Position numbers and translations under genes: made by a program. This document shows, in pieces, positions 46,484 to 53,481 of a stretch of 53,505 nt of DNA. Source of the DNA: Phycisphaerae bacterium (GTDB taxonomy: Bacteria; Planctomycetota; Phycisphaerae; UBA1845; JAFGLZ01); the NCBI GenBank assembly GCA_016927755.1, contig JAFGLZ010000018.1, positions 1-53,505 on the forward strand, in the 5' to 3' direction. Position 1 is the stretch's first letter. Every line of letters starts with the position of its first letter. The notes under the pieces were generated by a model. It was not told the DNA's origin. It worked only from the letters and a program-made list of their open reading frames with translations, and searched no databases.

Positions 46484-46593
46484 ACATGGGTCTCATTGTG
46501 ACGCTCACATGAGGATGGCACCGGTGCCAAACCGCTCATGTGAGGATTGATGTGAGGGGACATGAGGCTCATGTGATTCTGGATGGCACCGCG
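46484..46593 (-). repeat. Palindromic module A (right copy, inverted) with extra CTCATGTGAG repeats
   Basis: Read on the minus strand: CGCGGTGCCA (46593-46584), CACATGAGCCTCATG (46575-46561) and TGGCACCGGTGCCATC (46529-46514). The central GGCACCGGTGCC is flanked by CTCACATGAG (46504-46513) and its inverted copy CTCATGTGAG (46534-46543), so the whole is one nested palindrome. More partial copies (ATCACATGGG, GATGTGAGG) lie around it. It sits between two divergent genes; operator, origin or recombination site are all possible. Confidence 0.7.
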
Positions 46594-46670
46594 AAACTAG
46601 TGGCCTCTGCGGCAATAGGCATTACGAGCGAAGGATCGAACGACGCTCCACGAATCAAGGGAGTCCGACA

Positions 46671-48659
46671 ATGCCGCAGAGTGACGAGAGCCGCCTAGCC
46701 ATCGATCTCGGCGTGTTGATGACCGAGCCGGCGGACGAGTACCACGCTAAGGCCGGGAAGTTCCTTTCCAGTCATCAGTTGATTGATTTCATCAACTGCC
46801 CTTGGCTGTACCGCAAGAAGCAGCTTGGCTTGCTTCCCGACGAGGACACGCCGGCGCTGCTGGTGGGCCAGGCCACGCACTGCCGCATCCTCGAGGGCCG
46901 CGAAGCCTATAGGGCCCGCTTCGCCTTGGGCGGGCCGATCAACAAGAACACAAGCAAGCCGTTCGGCAGAGACACCAAGGCCTTCCGGGAGTGGGCCACC
47001 ACGAAGGGCAAGCCCGGCGTCCACCACAACGACCTGCCCCTGATCGAGAACATGGCTTCTGGCGTGGCCATGAACGACGAGGCCGTGGACCTACTGCTCT
47101 ACGGCCGATCCGAGGGCGTCGTCCGCGCCGAGTACTGCGGTACCCCGTGCCAGATCCGCGTCGATTGGCTCCATCCGCACCGTGGCGTCGTCGATTTGAA
47201 GACCACCGCCGACCTAACCTGGTTCGAGAATGAGGCCAGACGCCGGCGCTACCACCACCAGGCCAGCTTCTACCAGTCGGTCCTGGCCGAGGTCATCGGC
47301 CAGCGCGTCCCCGTCTCCGTCTACACGCTGCTCAACCACGACGGGGACTACGAGCAAGCGGCTGGCTCCCTTCGGCAACTCGGATACGGGAGCGATCCAC
47401 TCGAATCTACAGGCGTGGACATTTCGGCCATCCTGGGCCAGGCCTGCGGTCCCGTGAGCGAGGATTCTGATGATGGCCCCCCAATCCGCCGACTCAAGGA
47501 TCTCGTCGAGGACTTCACCGGACTCAACCCACCAGTGATCCATGGCCTGCTCCGCGAAGGCGAGACCATGAACGTCATCGCCTCGCCCAAGATGGGCAAG
47601 TCCTGGTTCGTCTCCATGCTGGCGATCTCGATCGCATCGGGCATGGACTGGCTCGGGTTGACGGTGGAGCAGGGCCGCGTGCTGCACATCGACAACGAGC
47701 TGCACCTGCCCACGATTACGCATCGCTACAAGACCCTCAGCGAGGCTCTGAAGTTGCCACACCGCCTCTACAGTGGGAACATCGATACGGTAAGCCTGCG
47801 CGGCGAACTCCGTGATCTGTATTCGCTGGGCAGCTGGTTCCGCCGTATCGATCCTGGCGAGTATAAGCTCGTCATCATCGACGCCTTCTACCGCACGCTG
47901 CCTCGAGATACCGACGAGAACGACAACGGGGCCATCGCGAGTCTGTACAACCACATCGATCGCTACGCCGGGCAGATGGAGTGCGCGTTTGTCCTGGTCC
48001 ATCATTCCAGCAAGGGCAACCAGTCCGGCAAGGCGGTCACCGACGTGGGGGCAGGAGCGGGGAGCCAATCGCGAGCCGCCGACACCCATCTGATCCTCCG
48101 CCAGCACCAAGAGGAGGGCATGATCGTCCTCGAATCCGCCATCCGGAGCTGGCCCCCGATGGAGCCGCGGGCGCTGCTCTGGCAGTGGCCGCTCTTCCTC
48201 CCGGCGCACGAAGTGGACACTTCCGCGTTGCTCGGGGCCGAGAAACCCAAGTCGAAGGCCAAGGAGATCCCGCTCGATGACTTCGTCGAGGGATGCGTGG
48301 CCATCAACGACCCGTGCTCGAAGCGGTCAGTGCGATATGAGGCGGAACAGCGGTTCGGCCTGTCCGAGCGCCGGGCCTATGAGATGCTTGACTTGGCCAT
48401 CGAGCGCGGCCTCGTCGCCAGAATCCAGATGGGCTCGCACATGCGATACGTCAAGAGCCGCCTCGGCCTCAGCGGCGACAAGGCTCTGTGGACGGCGGCA
48501 CTGCTGGCCCGCAACCCCGATGCGGACGCCCAAGTGATCGCCTCCGAGGTGGGGGTTTCCGAGCGATACGTGCGGCAAATCCGGAACCAAAACAAAGGAC
48601 TTACGGCGGAACTGGAAGAGGGTGCCGCGGAACTGAGTTCCGGAACTGAGCGGAACTAG
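46671..48659 (+). CDS. PD-(D/E)XK nuclease fused to RepA-like ATPase with C-terminal HTH
   Basis: A 662-residue fusion. Residues 30-240 are a RecE/Cas4-like nuclease: SSHQLIDFINCPWLYRKKQL, D165 in RVDW, D175-K177 in VVDLKTT, and Q197/Y201 in HHQASFY. Residues about 290-520 are a RecA-fold ATPase of the RepA (RSF1010)/AAA_25 type: Walker A ASPKMGKS (304-311), DNEL at 341, Walker B VIIDAF (401-406) and VHHSSKG (443-449). The C-terminal end has an HTH (IASEVGVSERYVRQIRNQ). It may process and unwind DNA ends in replication or recombination of the element. The last residues are encoded by the CGGAAC repeats. Confidence 0.85.
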   Translation: MPQSDESRLAIDLGVLMTEPADEYHAKAGKFLSSHQLIDFINCPWLYRKKQLGLLPDEDTPALLVGQATHCRILEGREAYRARFALGGPINKNTSKPFGRDTKAFREWATTKGKPGVHHNDLPLIENMASGVAMNDEAVDLLLYGRSEGVVRAEYCGTPCQIRVDWLHPHRGVVDLKTTADLTWFENEARRRRYHHQASFYQSVLAEVIGQRVPVSVYTLLNHDGDYEQAAGSLRQLGYGSDPLESTGVDISAILGQACGPVSEDSDDGPPIRRLKDLVEDFTGLNPPVIHGLLREGETMNVIASPKMGKSWFVSMLAISIASGMDWLGLTVEQGRVLHIDNELHLPTITHRYKTLSEALKLPHRLYSGNIDTVSLRGELRDLYSLGSWFRRIDPGEYKLVIIDAFYRTLPRDTDENDNGAIASLYNHIDRYAGQMECAFVLVHHSSKGNQSGKAVTDVGAGAGSQSRAADTHLILRQHQEEGMIVLESAIRSWPPMEPRALLWQWPLFLPAHEVDTSALLGAEKPKSKAKEIPLDDFVEGCVAINDPCSKRSVRYEAEQRFGLSERRAYEMLDLAIERGLVARIQMGSHMRYVKSRLGLSGDKALWTAALLARNPDADAQVIASEVGVSERYVRQIRNQNKGLTAELEEGAAELSSGTERN

Positions 48660-48723
48660 TTCCGCGAAGGAGCGATGCAAGCCATGAACACGAAGGCTCT
48701 TATAAAACGGAACAGCTGTTCCG
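48628..48723 (+). repeat. Three CGGAAC-GTTCCG palindromes
   Basis: CGGAAC-TGA-GTTCCG (48628-48642), CGGAAC-TA-GTTCCG (48651-48664) and CGGAAC-AGCT-GTTCCG (48708-48723). Extra half sites lie at 48607, 48641, near 48764 and 48832. They start inside the 3' end of the nuclease-ATPase gene. They look like protein-binding sites, perhaps iterons or operators. A frame at 48675-48944 over this region has poor composition and is not taken as a gene. Confidence 0.7.
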
Positions 48724-48851
48724 TGTCGAGAAACATGCGGCGCGCCGCAAAACGCGCCGCAGTTCCGCGGATGTCGTTTCTGCAAGCGTCTTTCCGTGTG
48801 TGGCTTATGGAAAACGAGCCCGGAAATATGGGCGGAACACATCACACCTAC

Positions 48852-48913
48852 CCCCTACGGGGGTGTTTGGGGGCGTTTGAAACGCCCCCCGAAACACCCC
48901 GAGCATGTAGGGG
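48852..48913 (+). other. Very long hairpin
   Basis: Inner arms GGGGTGTTTGGGGGCGTTT (48860-48878) and AAACGCCCCCCGAAACACCCC in two parts (48880-48900) pair with one 2-base bulge and an almost absent loop. Outer arms CCCCTAC (48852-48858) and GTAGGGG (48907-48913) extend it. It has no T-run. It might be a terminator, a cruciform, or an origin or transfer structure. Confidence 0.6.
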
Positions 48914-49045
48914 CTTCGCGACGCTTGCCGTGGGTCCTACCTGATCCAAAGGATCTTTATGGCACGCGAACGCGTCGGCTTACATGAGAGAGTTTCTTGT
49001 GGACGCGCCGAATTGACGCAGCGGCAAGCAAGGAGTGAGAAATGC

Positions 49046-49381
49046 ATGGATGCGAACGAGATTTCAGCCTGGCGACGCGCTGCCGGCCGAATGACCAGTC
49101 GGCTGCGGACAGACATGGTCAACGATCTGCGGCGTCTCGATCCTTGGGCAATGGCGGCCATCAGTATGGTCAACGGCTGGCAGATTCGCCTGAGCCGTCC
49201 ACCCGCCAAGGGCAACGCCCGTGTCGCTACTCGGCCAACGTGGAGGGTCTTCGCCCAGCGAAGCGTAGGAATCCTCGCCTACAAGGGCCATCACGCCCGC
49301 AAGAGCGACTGGCATCTCTGGGCGAGCCGCCGGAGGGCACCGGGGAGCCGCTACATCCCGAAACGGGATCGGAGTTGGTGA
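49046..49381 (+). CDS. Unidentified small phage-type protein
   Basis: A 111-residue basic protein starting MDANEISAWRRAAGRM. AAGGAG at 49030-49035 serves as ribosome site, 10 bases before ATG 49046. Trp- and Arg-rich (LDPWAMAAISMVNGWQIRL) with no domain I recognise. Its stop overlaps the GTG start of the HNH gene by 4 bases, so it belongs to the same phage-like operon. The other frame over this span has shadow-like composition. Confidence 0.6.
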   Translation: MDANEISAWRRAAGRMTSRLRTDMVNDLRRLDPWAMAAISMVNGWQIRLSRPPAKGNARVATRPTWRVFAQRSVGILAYKGHHARKSDWHLWASRRRAPGSRYIPKRDRSW

Positions 49382-49674
49382 AGACCGCCACCGCACCGCA
49401 AGGCGACGTGTCGGTGACGAACGTGCTGCGGTTGCTGGAAGCCCAGCAGTACCGTTGCGCTCTCACGGGCCGCAGCCTAACGCCGCAGACTGCCGCTCTC
49501 GATCACATTGTGCCTGTTCGCTTCGGCGGCGAGCACGTGATCGAGAACGCACAGGTGCTGCACAAGGACGTGAACCGGGCCAAGGGATCGCTGACGAACG
49601 AGGAGTTCATCGGCATGTGCCGTGAGGTCGTCCGTTGGTCCGACCGCCAGATCACGCGAAAGGAATCGCAATGA
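49378..49674 (+). CDS. HNH endonuclease
   Basis: A 98-residue protein starting at GTG 49378 (GTGA overlap). The HNH core is YRCALTGRSL, ALDHIVPVRFGGEHVIENAQ and LHKDVNRAKGS: His of LDH, Asn of EN, and the HKDVN segment. Such small HNH nucleases are common in phages, often near the terminase for packaging, or with methyltransferases. Its stop overlaps the methyltransferase ATG by 4 bases (ATGA). Confidence 0.85.
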   Translation: MKTATAPQGDVSVTNVLRLLEAQQYRCALTGRSLTPQTAALDHIVPVRFGGEHVIENAQVLHKDVNRAKGSLTNEEFIGMCREVVRWSDRQITRKESQ

Positions 49675-51050
49675 CCGCAACGAAGGACGTGGCTTCACCG
49701 AAGTTCGTCGTTGAGCTACGAAAGACCGACGACGTCCGCCCGTACGAGCGAAATCCTCGCGTCAATGACCCGGCCGTCGACGCCGTTGCAGCCTCGCTGG
49801 CCGAGTTCGGATTCCGCCAGCCCATCGTCGTCGACACCGACGGCGTGATCGTCGCCGGCCATACGCGGTGGAAGGCGGCCAAGAAGCTCGGCTTGGCCAA
49901 GGTGCCCGTCCACGTGGCCAAGGACCTGACGCCCGAGCAGATCCGCGCCTATCGCATCGCGGATAACAAGACGGGCGAGTTGGCGGAGTGGGACCTCGAG
50001 ATCCTACCCATCGAGCTGGCCGAGCTGCGGGAGGGCGGGTTCGATATGGACGTCTTGGCCTTCGACGACGACGAGCTGGCCAAGCTCCTCACCGAGGGCA
50101 TGGGCGTGAAGGAGGGCCTGACGGACCCTGACGCGGTGCCCGAGCCGCCGGACGAGCCGGTTACCCAGCGCGGCGATCTCTGGATCCTCGGCGAGCATCG
50201 TCTCCTCTGCGGCGACAGTGCATCGACGAAGGATCTGGATCGTCTGCTCGACGGGGCCACGATCGACTTGGTGAACATGGATCCGCCGTACAACGTGAAG
50301 GTCGAGCCGCGGAGCAAGAACGCCATCGCCGCCGGCCTCAGTAGCTTCGGCGAGTCGGGCCTCAACAATCACCAAAGGTTCGATCTGAAGCGTGGAGCCG
50401 TCGTGCCCGACAAGGCCCCCGCCAAGATGCGGGCCAAGGACCGTCCGCTGGAGAACGATTTCGTCACGGACGAGGCCTTCGACAAGATGCTGCTGGCCTG
50501 GTTCGGCAACGCCTCGCGCGTGCTCAAGCCGGGCGGGTCGTTCTACATCTGGGGCGGCTACGCCAACCTCGGCAACTACCCCGCTCCGCTGAAGGCCTCC
50601 GGCCTGTACTTCAGCCAGGGCATCGTCTGGGACAAGCAGCACCCGGTCTTGACTCGCAAGGACTACATGGGCGCGTTCGAGCTCGCGTTCTACGGCTGGA
50701 AGGAAGGCGCGGGCCACCACTTCTACGGCCCGAACAACGCCACCGATCTCTGGCACGTCAAGAAGGTCAATCCCCAGGCCATGGTCCACCTGACGGAGAA
50801 GCCCGTCGACTTGGCCGTCCGTGCGATCCAGTACTCATCGAAGCCGGGCGAGAACGTGCTGGATCTGTTCGGCGGTAGCGGATCGACGCTGATCGGATGC
50901 GAGCAGACGGGGCGGCGCGCGTTCCTGATGGAGATCGATCCGGCCTATTGCGATGTGATCGTTCGGCGTTGGGAGGAATTCACCGGGCGCAAGGCCGAGC
51001 GGATCCCGATCAAGGGTGCGAACATGCACTCGGCGGAGGAGGCGGTCTAG
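49671..51050 (+). CDS. ParB-domain DNA methyltransferase (N4-cytosine/N6-adenine)
   Basis: A 459-residue protein. Residues 10-105 are a ParB/sulfiredoxin-like domain (VRPYERNPRVND, GVIVAGHTRWKAAKKLG, ADNKTGELAEWD). Residues about 165-445 are a beta-class methyltransferase with LVNMDPPYNV (motif IV) first and VLDLFGGSGSTLIGCEQTGR (motif I) last. Phage and plasmid examples modify their own DNA against restriction. No cognate restriction enzyme is visible, except that an HNH gene overlaps its start. A partial copy of its 3' end is at 53247-53381. Confidence 0.92.
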   Translation: MTATKDVASPKFVVELRKTDDVRPYERNPRVNDPAVDAVAASLAEFGFRQPIVVDTDGVIVAGHTRWKAAKKLGLAKVPVHVAKDLTPEQIRAYRIADNKTGELAEWDLEILPIELAELREGGFDMDVLAFDDDELAKLLTEGMGVKEGLTDPDAVPEPPDEPVTQRGDLWILGEHRLLCGDSASTKDLDRLLDGATIDLVNMDPPYNVKVEPRSKNAIAAGLSSFGESGLNNHQRFDLKRGAVVPDKAPAKMRAKDRPLENDFVTDEAFDKMLLAWFGNASRVLKPGGSFYIWGGYANLGNYPAPLKASGLYFSQGIVWDKQHPVLTRKDYMGAFELAFYGWKEGAGHHFYGPNNATDLWHVKKVNPQAMVHLTEKPVDLAVRAIQYSSKPGENVLDLFGGSGSTLIGCEQTGRRAFLMEIDPAYCDVIVRRWEEFTGRKAERIPIKGANMHSAEEAV

Positions 51051-51163
51051 TGAGCGATGCTCCGGAAGAAGTCTGCTACCTGCTCCTTGCCCGCTTCGCC
51101 ACGGGCGACGGCCATCGTGACGGCTTCGAGGACGTCCTCAAGCGTCAGGAACTCCGGCGTCAT
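51047..51163 (-). pseudogene. Internally deleted Doc (death-on-curing) toxin
   Basis: A 38-codon frame directly after the antitoxin gene. The first 13 residues MTPEFLTLEDVLE match the opening of Doc-type toxins. The rest (ARGEAGKEQVADFFRS and flanks) resembles the family's last helix. Everything between, including the Fic HXFX(D/N)GN core of a usual 120-130-residue Doc, is missing, and the reading frame is kept. So the toxin was gutted by an in-frame deletion. Its stop overlaps the stop of the convergent methyltransferase. Confidence 0.6.
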
Positions 51164-51166
51164 CGG

Positions 51167-51394
51167 CTATTCCGCCAGCTTCTTGAGGGCTCGACCGAAC
51201 TTGCGGTTCGTGTCTTCGAGAGCCTCGCGGAACTTGGCCTGCCGCCTGGCATCCCGGACCGGCGAGAGCACGAGCTTCCTGCCGTCGGTCGAGATCTCGA
51301 TCGGCGTGTCCGGCGTGATCCTGAGCAATTCCAGAACGGGCTTATCGATGACCAGGGCCAAGCTGTTCCCGTGCTTCGTCAATGTCTTGATCAT
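51167..51394 (-). CDS. AbrB/MazE/SpoVT-type antitoxin
   Basis: A 75-residue swapped-hairpin DNA-binding protein: MIKTLTKHGNSLALVIDKPV then LRITPDTPIEISTDGRKLVL, the AbrB pattern. The acidic/basic helical tail (FREALEDTNRKFGRALKKL) is where partner toxins bind. Normally paired with a Doc-type toxin, here only a remnant 3 bases downstream. It may still repress itself through the palindrome upstream. Confidence 0.88.
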   Translation of the reverse strand: MIKTLTKHGNSLALVIDKPVLELLRITPDTPIEISTDGRKLVLSPVRDARRQAKFREALEDTNRKFGRALKKLAE

Positions 51395-51412
51395 GACACG
51401 GCTCCCATAGCG

Positions 51413-51429
51413 TATATACGAAGTATATC
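51413..51429 (-). promoter_or_regulatory. Operator/promoter of the antitoxin gene
   Basis: ATATAC-GAA-GTATAT (51414-51428), about 20 bases before the antitoxin ATG, in an AT-rich patch. It fits an autoregulatory operator overlapping the -10 region. Confidence 0.45.
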
Positions 51430-51544
51430 CAGTGTATCACCATCGGTCAATCCGTCCGGCGGATCCAGTTCGGCCGAAGAGATGGCCTCGGACGCGATCG
51501 AGAGCCAGGACGACTTCAAACGGACCCCGTAGCCGCGGGATGAG

Positions 51545-52702
51545 TCACTCCGTATCGGGCGTCAGCACCTGGAGGTAGTCGTGATAGGCATAGACACGAT
51601 CCCGACGTCTGCCCGTCGTCTCGCGCAGGATGCCCGCGCTCTGGAGGGCGTCGATGGCCTTGAGGGCGGTCGGCTTGCTGACGGCCAACAGCTTGATGGC
51701 CAGCGGCATCGTTATCACTGGGTTGGACGGCAGGGCCTCGAAGAGCCGGATCGCCGGAACGGTGGCCTTGGGATGCGAGGCTACCTTCTTCCGATCGGCC
51801 GTGGTCACGGCGAAGAGTCTCTGGGCGCTGGCGACGGCATCGTCTGCCGCCTCGGTTACGCAGGCCAGGAAGAACCGGGTCCAGCCCTCCCAATCGCCGT
51901 CGAGGCGGACGGCGTTCAGACGGTCGTAGTAGTCTTGGCGGTGCCGCTTGAACGCGACGCTCAGATAGAGCAGCGGTGCCCTGAGCAGGCCCCAATGCTC
52001 GACGAGCAGGGCGATCAGCAAGCGACCGATGCGTCCGTTGCCGTCGAGGAACGGATGGATGGTCTCGAACTGGACGTGTGCCAGTCCGACACGGACCAGC
52101 GGCGGGAGCGGATCGCGGCCGTGAATCCACTTCTCCAGCGCCGAGAGCGCCCCGGGGACCTCGCCCGGCGGCGGTGGGACGAATCGGGCATTGCCGGGCC
52201 TGCTACCGCCGATCCAATTCTGGCTGCGTCGAATCTGACCGGGCTGCTTCGAACTGCTCTGCACCCCCTTCAACAAGCGTTTGTGGGCGCCGCAGAGGAG
52301 GCGCGTCGACAGGCTGAGCCCCTTCGGCCGGGCCAATTCGCGGCGAGCATAGGTCAGGGCGTCGACGTAGTTGCAGACCTCGGCCGCATCCTCGGGGCGC
52401 TGGGCCTGCTCGCCGACCTCGAATGTCAAGACGTCACGCAGCGTCGCCTGCGTGCCCTCGATCTGCGACGTGATGAGGGCCTCCTTGCGGACAAAGCCGT
52501 AGAGGAACCAGTCAGCGCTGGGCACCATGTCGGCAGCCACGGCCAGACGACCGATCGCAGCCGTGGCGTCAGACAGCAATCGCGTCGCCTCGTCGTCCAG
52601 CGTCAGCGGCGGATCAGCCGGCGGCAAGGGCGCGGGAATGAAGGCCCGCACGTCCTCGTCGTCGGACTTCATGATTCGGTATGTGCCGGTGGTTCTCTTC
52701 AT
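51545..52702 (-). CDS. Fic family protein (AMPylase type)
   Basis: A 385-residue protein. The inhibitory helix motif SQIEGT is at 79-84 (class II, N-terminal). The Fic core HPFLDGNGRIGR at 216-227 is complete with the catalytic His, acidic residue and Arg. A winged-helix-like C-end (LAIKLLAVSKPTALKAIDAL) follows. Such Fic proteins AMPylate target proteins and inhibit themselves until released. It stands alone and inverted within the phage-type gene chain. The inverted repeats just upstream of its ATG suggest autorepression by the C-terminal domain. Confidence 0.93.
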   Translation of the reverse strand: MKRTTGTYRIMKSDDEDVRAFIPAPLPPADPPLTLDDEATRLLSDATAAIGRLAVAADMVPSADWFLYGFVRKEALITSQIEGTQATLRDVLTFEVGEQAQRPEDAAEVCNYVDALTYARRELARPKGLSLSTRLLCGAHKRLLKGVQSSSKQPGQIRRSQNWIGGSRPGNARFVPPPPGEVPGALSALEKWIHGRDPLPPLVRVGLAHVQFETIHPFLDGNGRIGRLLIALLVEHWGLLRAPLLYLSVAFKRHRQDYYDRLNAVRLDGDWEGWTRFFLACVTEAADDAVASAQRLFAVTTADRKKVASHPKATVPAIRLFEALPSNPVITMPLAIKLLAVSKPTALKAIDALQSAGILRETTGRRRDRVYAYHDYLQVLTPDTE

Positions 52703-52705
52703 GGC

Positions 52706-52788
52706 TGGTCAGGCTTCCTTGACCACGGCCGGAGACTAGTCAGGAACTCTTTACTAGCGTCGTCTATAAGTAAAGCCTTCTTGACTAG
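52706..52788 (-). promoter_or_regulatory. Inverted repeats upstream of the Fic gene
   Basis: TGGTCA-8-TGACCA (52706-52725) lies 4 bases before the Fic ATG. A larger imperfect inverted repeat with 20-base arms (52736-52755 and 52769-52788, CTAGTCA...CTTTACT) lies behind it, in AT-rich DNA. All arms share a GTCARG(A/G)A-like half site. Probable operator and promoter. Confidence 0.5.
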
Positions 52789-52866
52789 AGAATGCAAGCG
52801 GGAAACGACGGTCGAGCGGATCGCTGCCAGCAAACCTGAGCCCAAACCCGAAACGGAGGTGGCCGC

Positions 52867-53265
52867 GTGATCTGCCTCGCCTCCCCTTACAGCGATCCCG
52901 AGCCGGGCGTCGAGGAGCAACGCTTCGAGGCGGTGTGTCGTGCGGCGGCCGCGCTCATGCAGCATGGCATCGAGGTCTTCTCGCCGATCTCGCACTCGCA
53001 CGGGATCGCCCGCTTCGGCCTGCCGAAGGACTGGGCGTTCTGGCAGCGATACGACGGTGCCTTCCTGGCCTGGTGCGACGAGTTGTGGGTGCTGATGCTG
53101 GGCGGGTGGGAGCAATCGGTCGGTGTGCAGGCGGAGATCGAGATCGCCAGGGAGATGGGCAAGCCGGTGCGGCTGGTCGATCCCGGTGACCTCACACCGG
53201 AGAACACCCCGGCGGTCACCGGGGCGTTTTGTGGGGCGGCAAGTCAGGACGGCACGCCTTCCTGA
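52867..53265 (+). CDS. DUF1937 protein with chimeric 3' end
   Basis: A 132-residue protein starting at GTG 52867. The DUF1937 pattern is clear: ICLASPYSDPEPGVEEQRFE, SPISHSHGIARFGLPKDW, YDGAFLAWCDELWVLMLGGW and VGVQAEIEIAREMGKPVRLV. The family is a nucleoside 2-deoxyribosyltransferase-like fold found in phages and bacteria. The last 20 residues read through a terminator-like hairpin into the methyltransferase remnant in another frame, so the native end is probably lost. Preceding DNA reads a short ...PETEVAA end overlapping its start, perhaps a remnant. Confidence 0.85.
   Translation: MICLASPYSDPEPGVEEQRFEAVCRAAAALMQHGIEVFSPISHSHGIARFGLPKDWAFWQRYDGAFLAWCDELWVLMLGGWEQSVGVQAEIEIAREMGKPVRLVDPGDLTPENTPAVTGAFCGAASQDGTPS
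53207..53230 (+). terminator. Terminator-like hairpin inside the 3' end of the DUF1937 gene
   Basis: CCCCGG/CCGGGG with a 6-base loop (53207-53224), then CGTTTT. It looks like an intrinsic terminator but lies before the DUF1937 stop, suggesting a junction of two formerly separate segments. Confidence 0.45.
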
Positions 53266-53381
53266 CGGAGATCGATCCGGCCTACTGCGATGTGATCGTT
53301 CGTCGGTGGGAGGAGTTCACCGGTCAGGAGGCGAAGCGGGTGGCGACAAGCGATCCAGCAACTCACGAGGAGACAGAATAG
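53247..53381 (+). pseudogene. 3' remnant of a second DNA methyltransferase gene
   Basis: In the frame ending at TAG 53379-53381, 44 codons read GRHAFLTEIDPAYCDVIVRR and on. They match the end of the ParB-methyltransferase at 50.9-51.0 kb (GRRAFLMEIDPAYCDVIVRR) almost residue for residue, and at DNA level as well. Motif I and all upstream parts are absent. After the shared part the end differs (TGQEAKRVATSDP), so it comes from a related gene rather than a simple recent copy of this one. Confidence 0.8.
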
Positions 53382-53382
53382 G

Positions 53383-53481
53383 ATGCCCGTTGAATTCACC
53401 CATCTTCAGCAGGGCCTTGGTGTCCGCTTAACGAACCGCATCTATGCGCCGCCGGGGTTGCGCGGCATGATGGGGGCATGA
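53383..53481 (+). CDS. Small unidentified protein
   Basis: A 32-codon frame (MPVEFTHLQQGLGVRLTNRI...) starting 1 base after the remnant's stop, with a GAGGAGA ribosome-site-like stretch upstream. Its stop overlaps the next ATG (ATGA). Overlaps at both ends make it plausible, but it is short and unknown. Confidence 0.4.
   Translation: MPVEFTHLQQGLGVRLTNRIYAPPGLRGMMGA

Noticed and set aside
46484..46593. CRISPR-like array of CTCATGTGAG units
   Set aside because: Units are short, palindromic and unevenly spaced, and no cas gene is present.
49042..49674. 210-codon version of the HNH gene
   Set aside because: The first 112 codons are Arg/Pro/Gly-rich shadow of the 111-residue gene; GTG 49378 gives a proper HNH protein.
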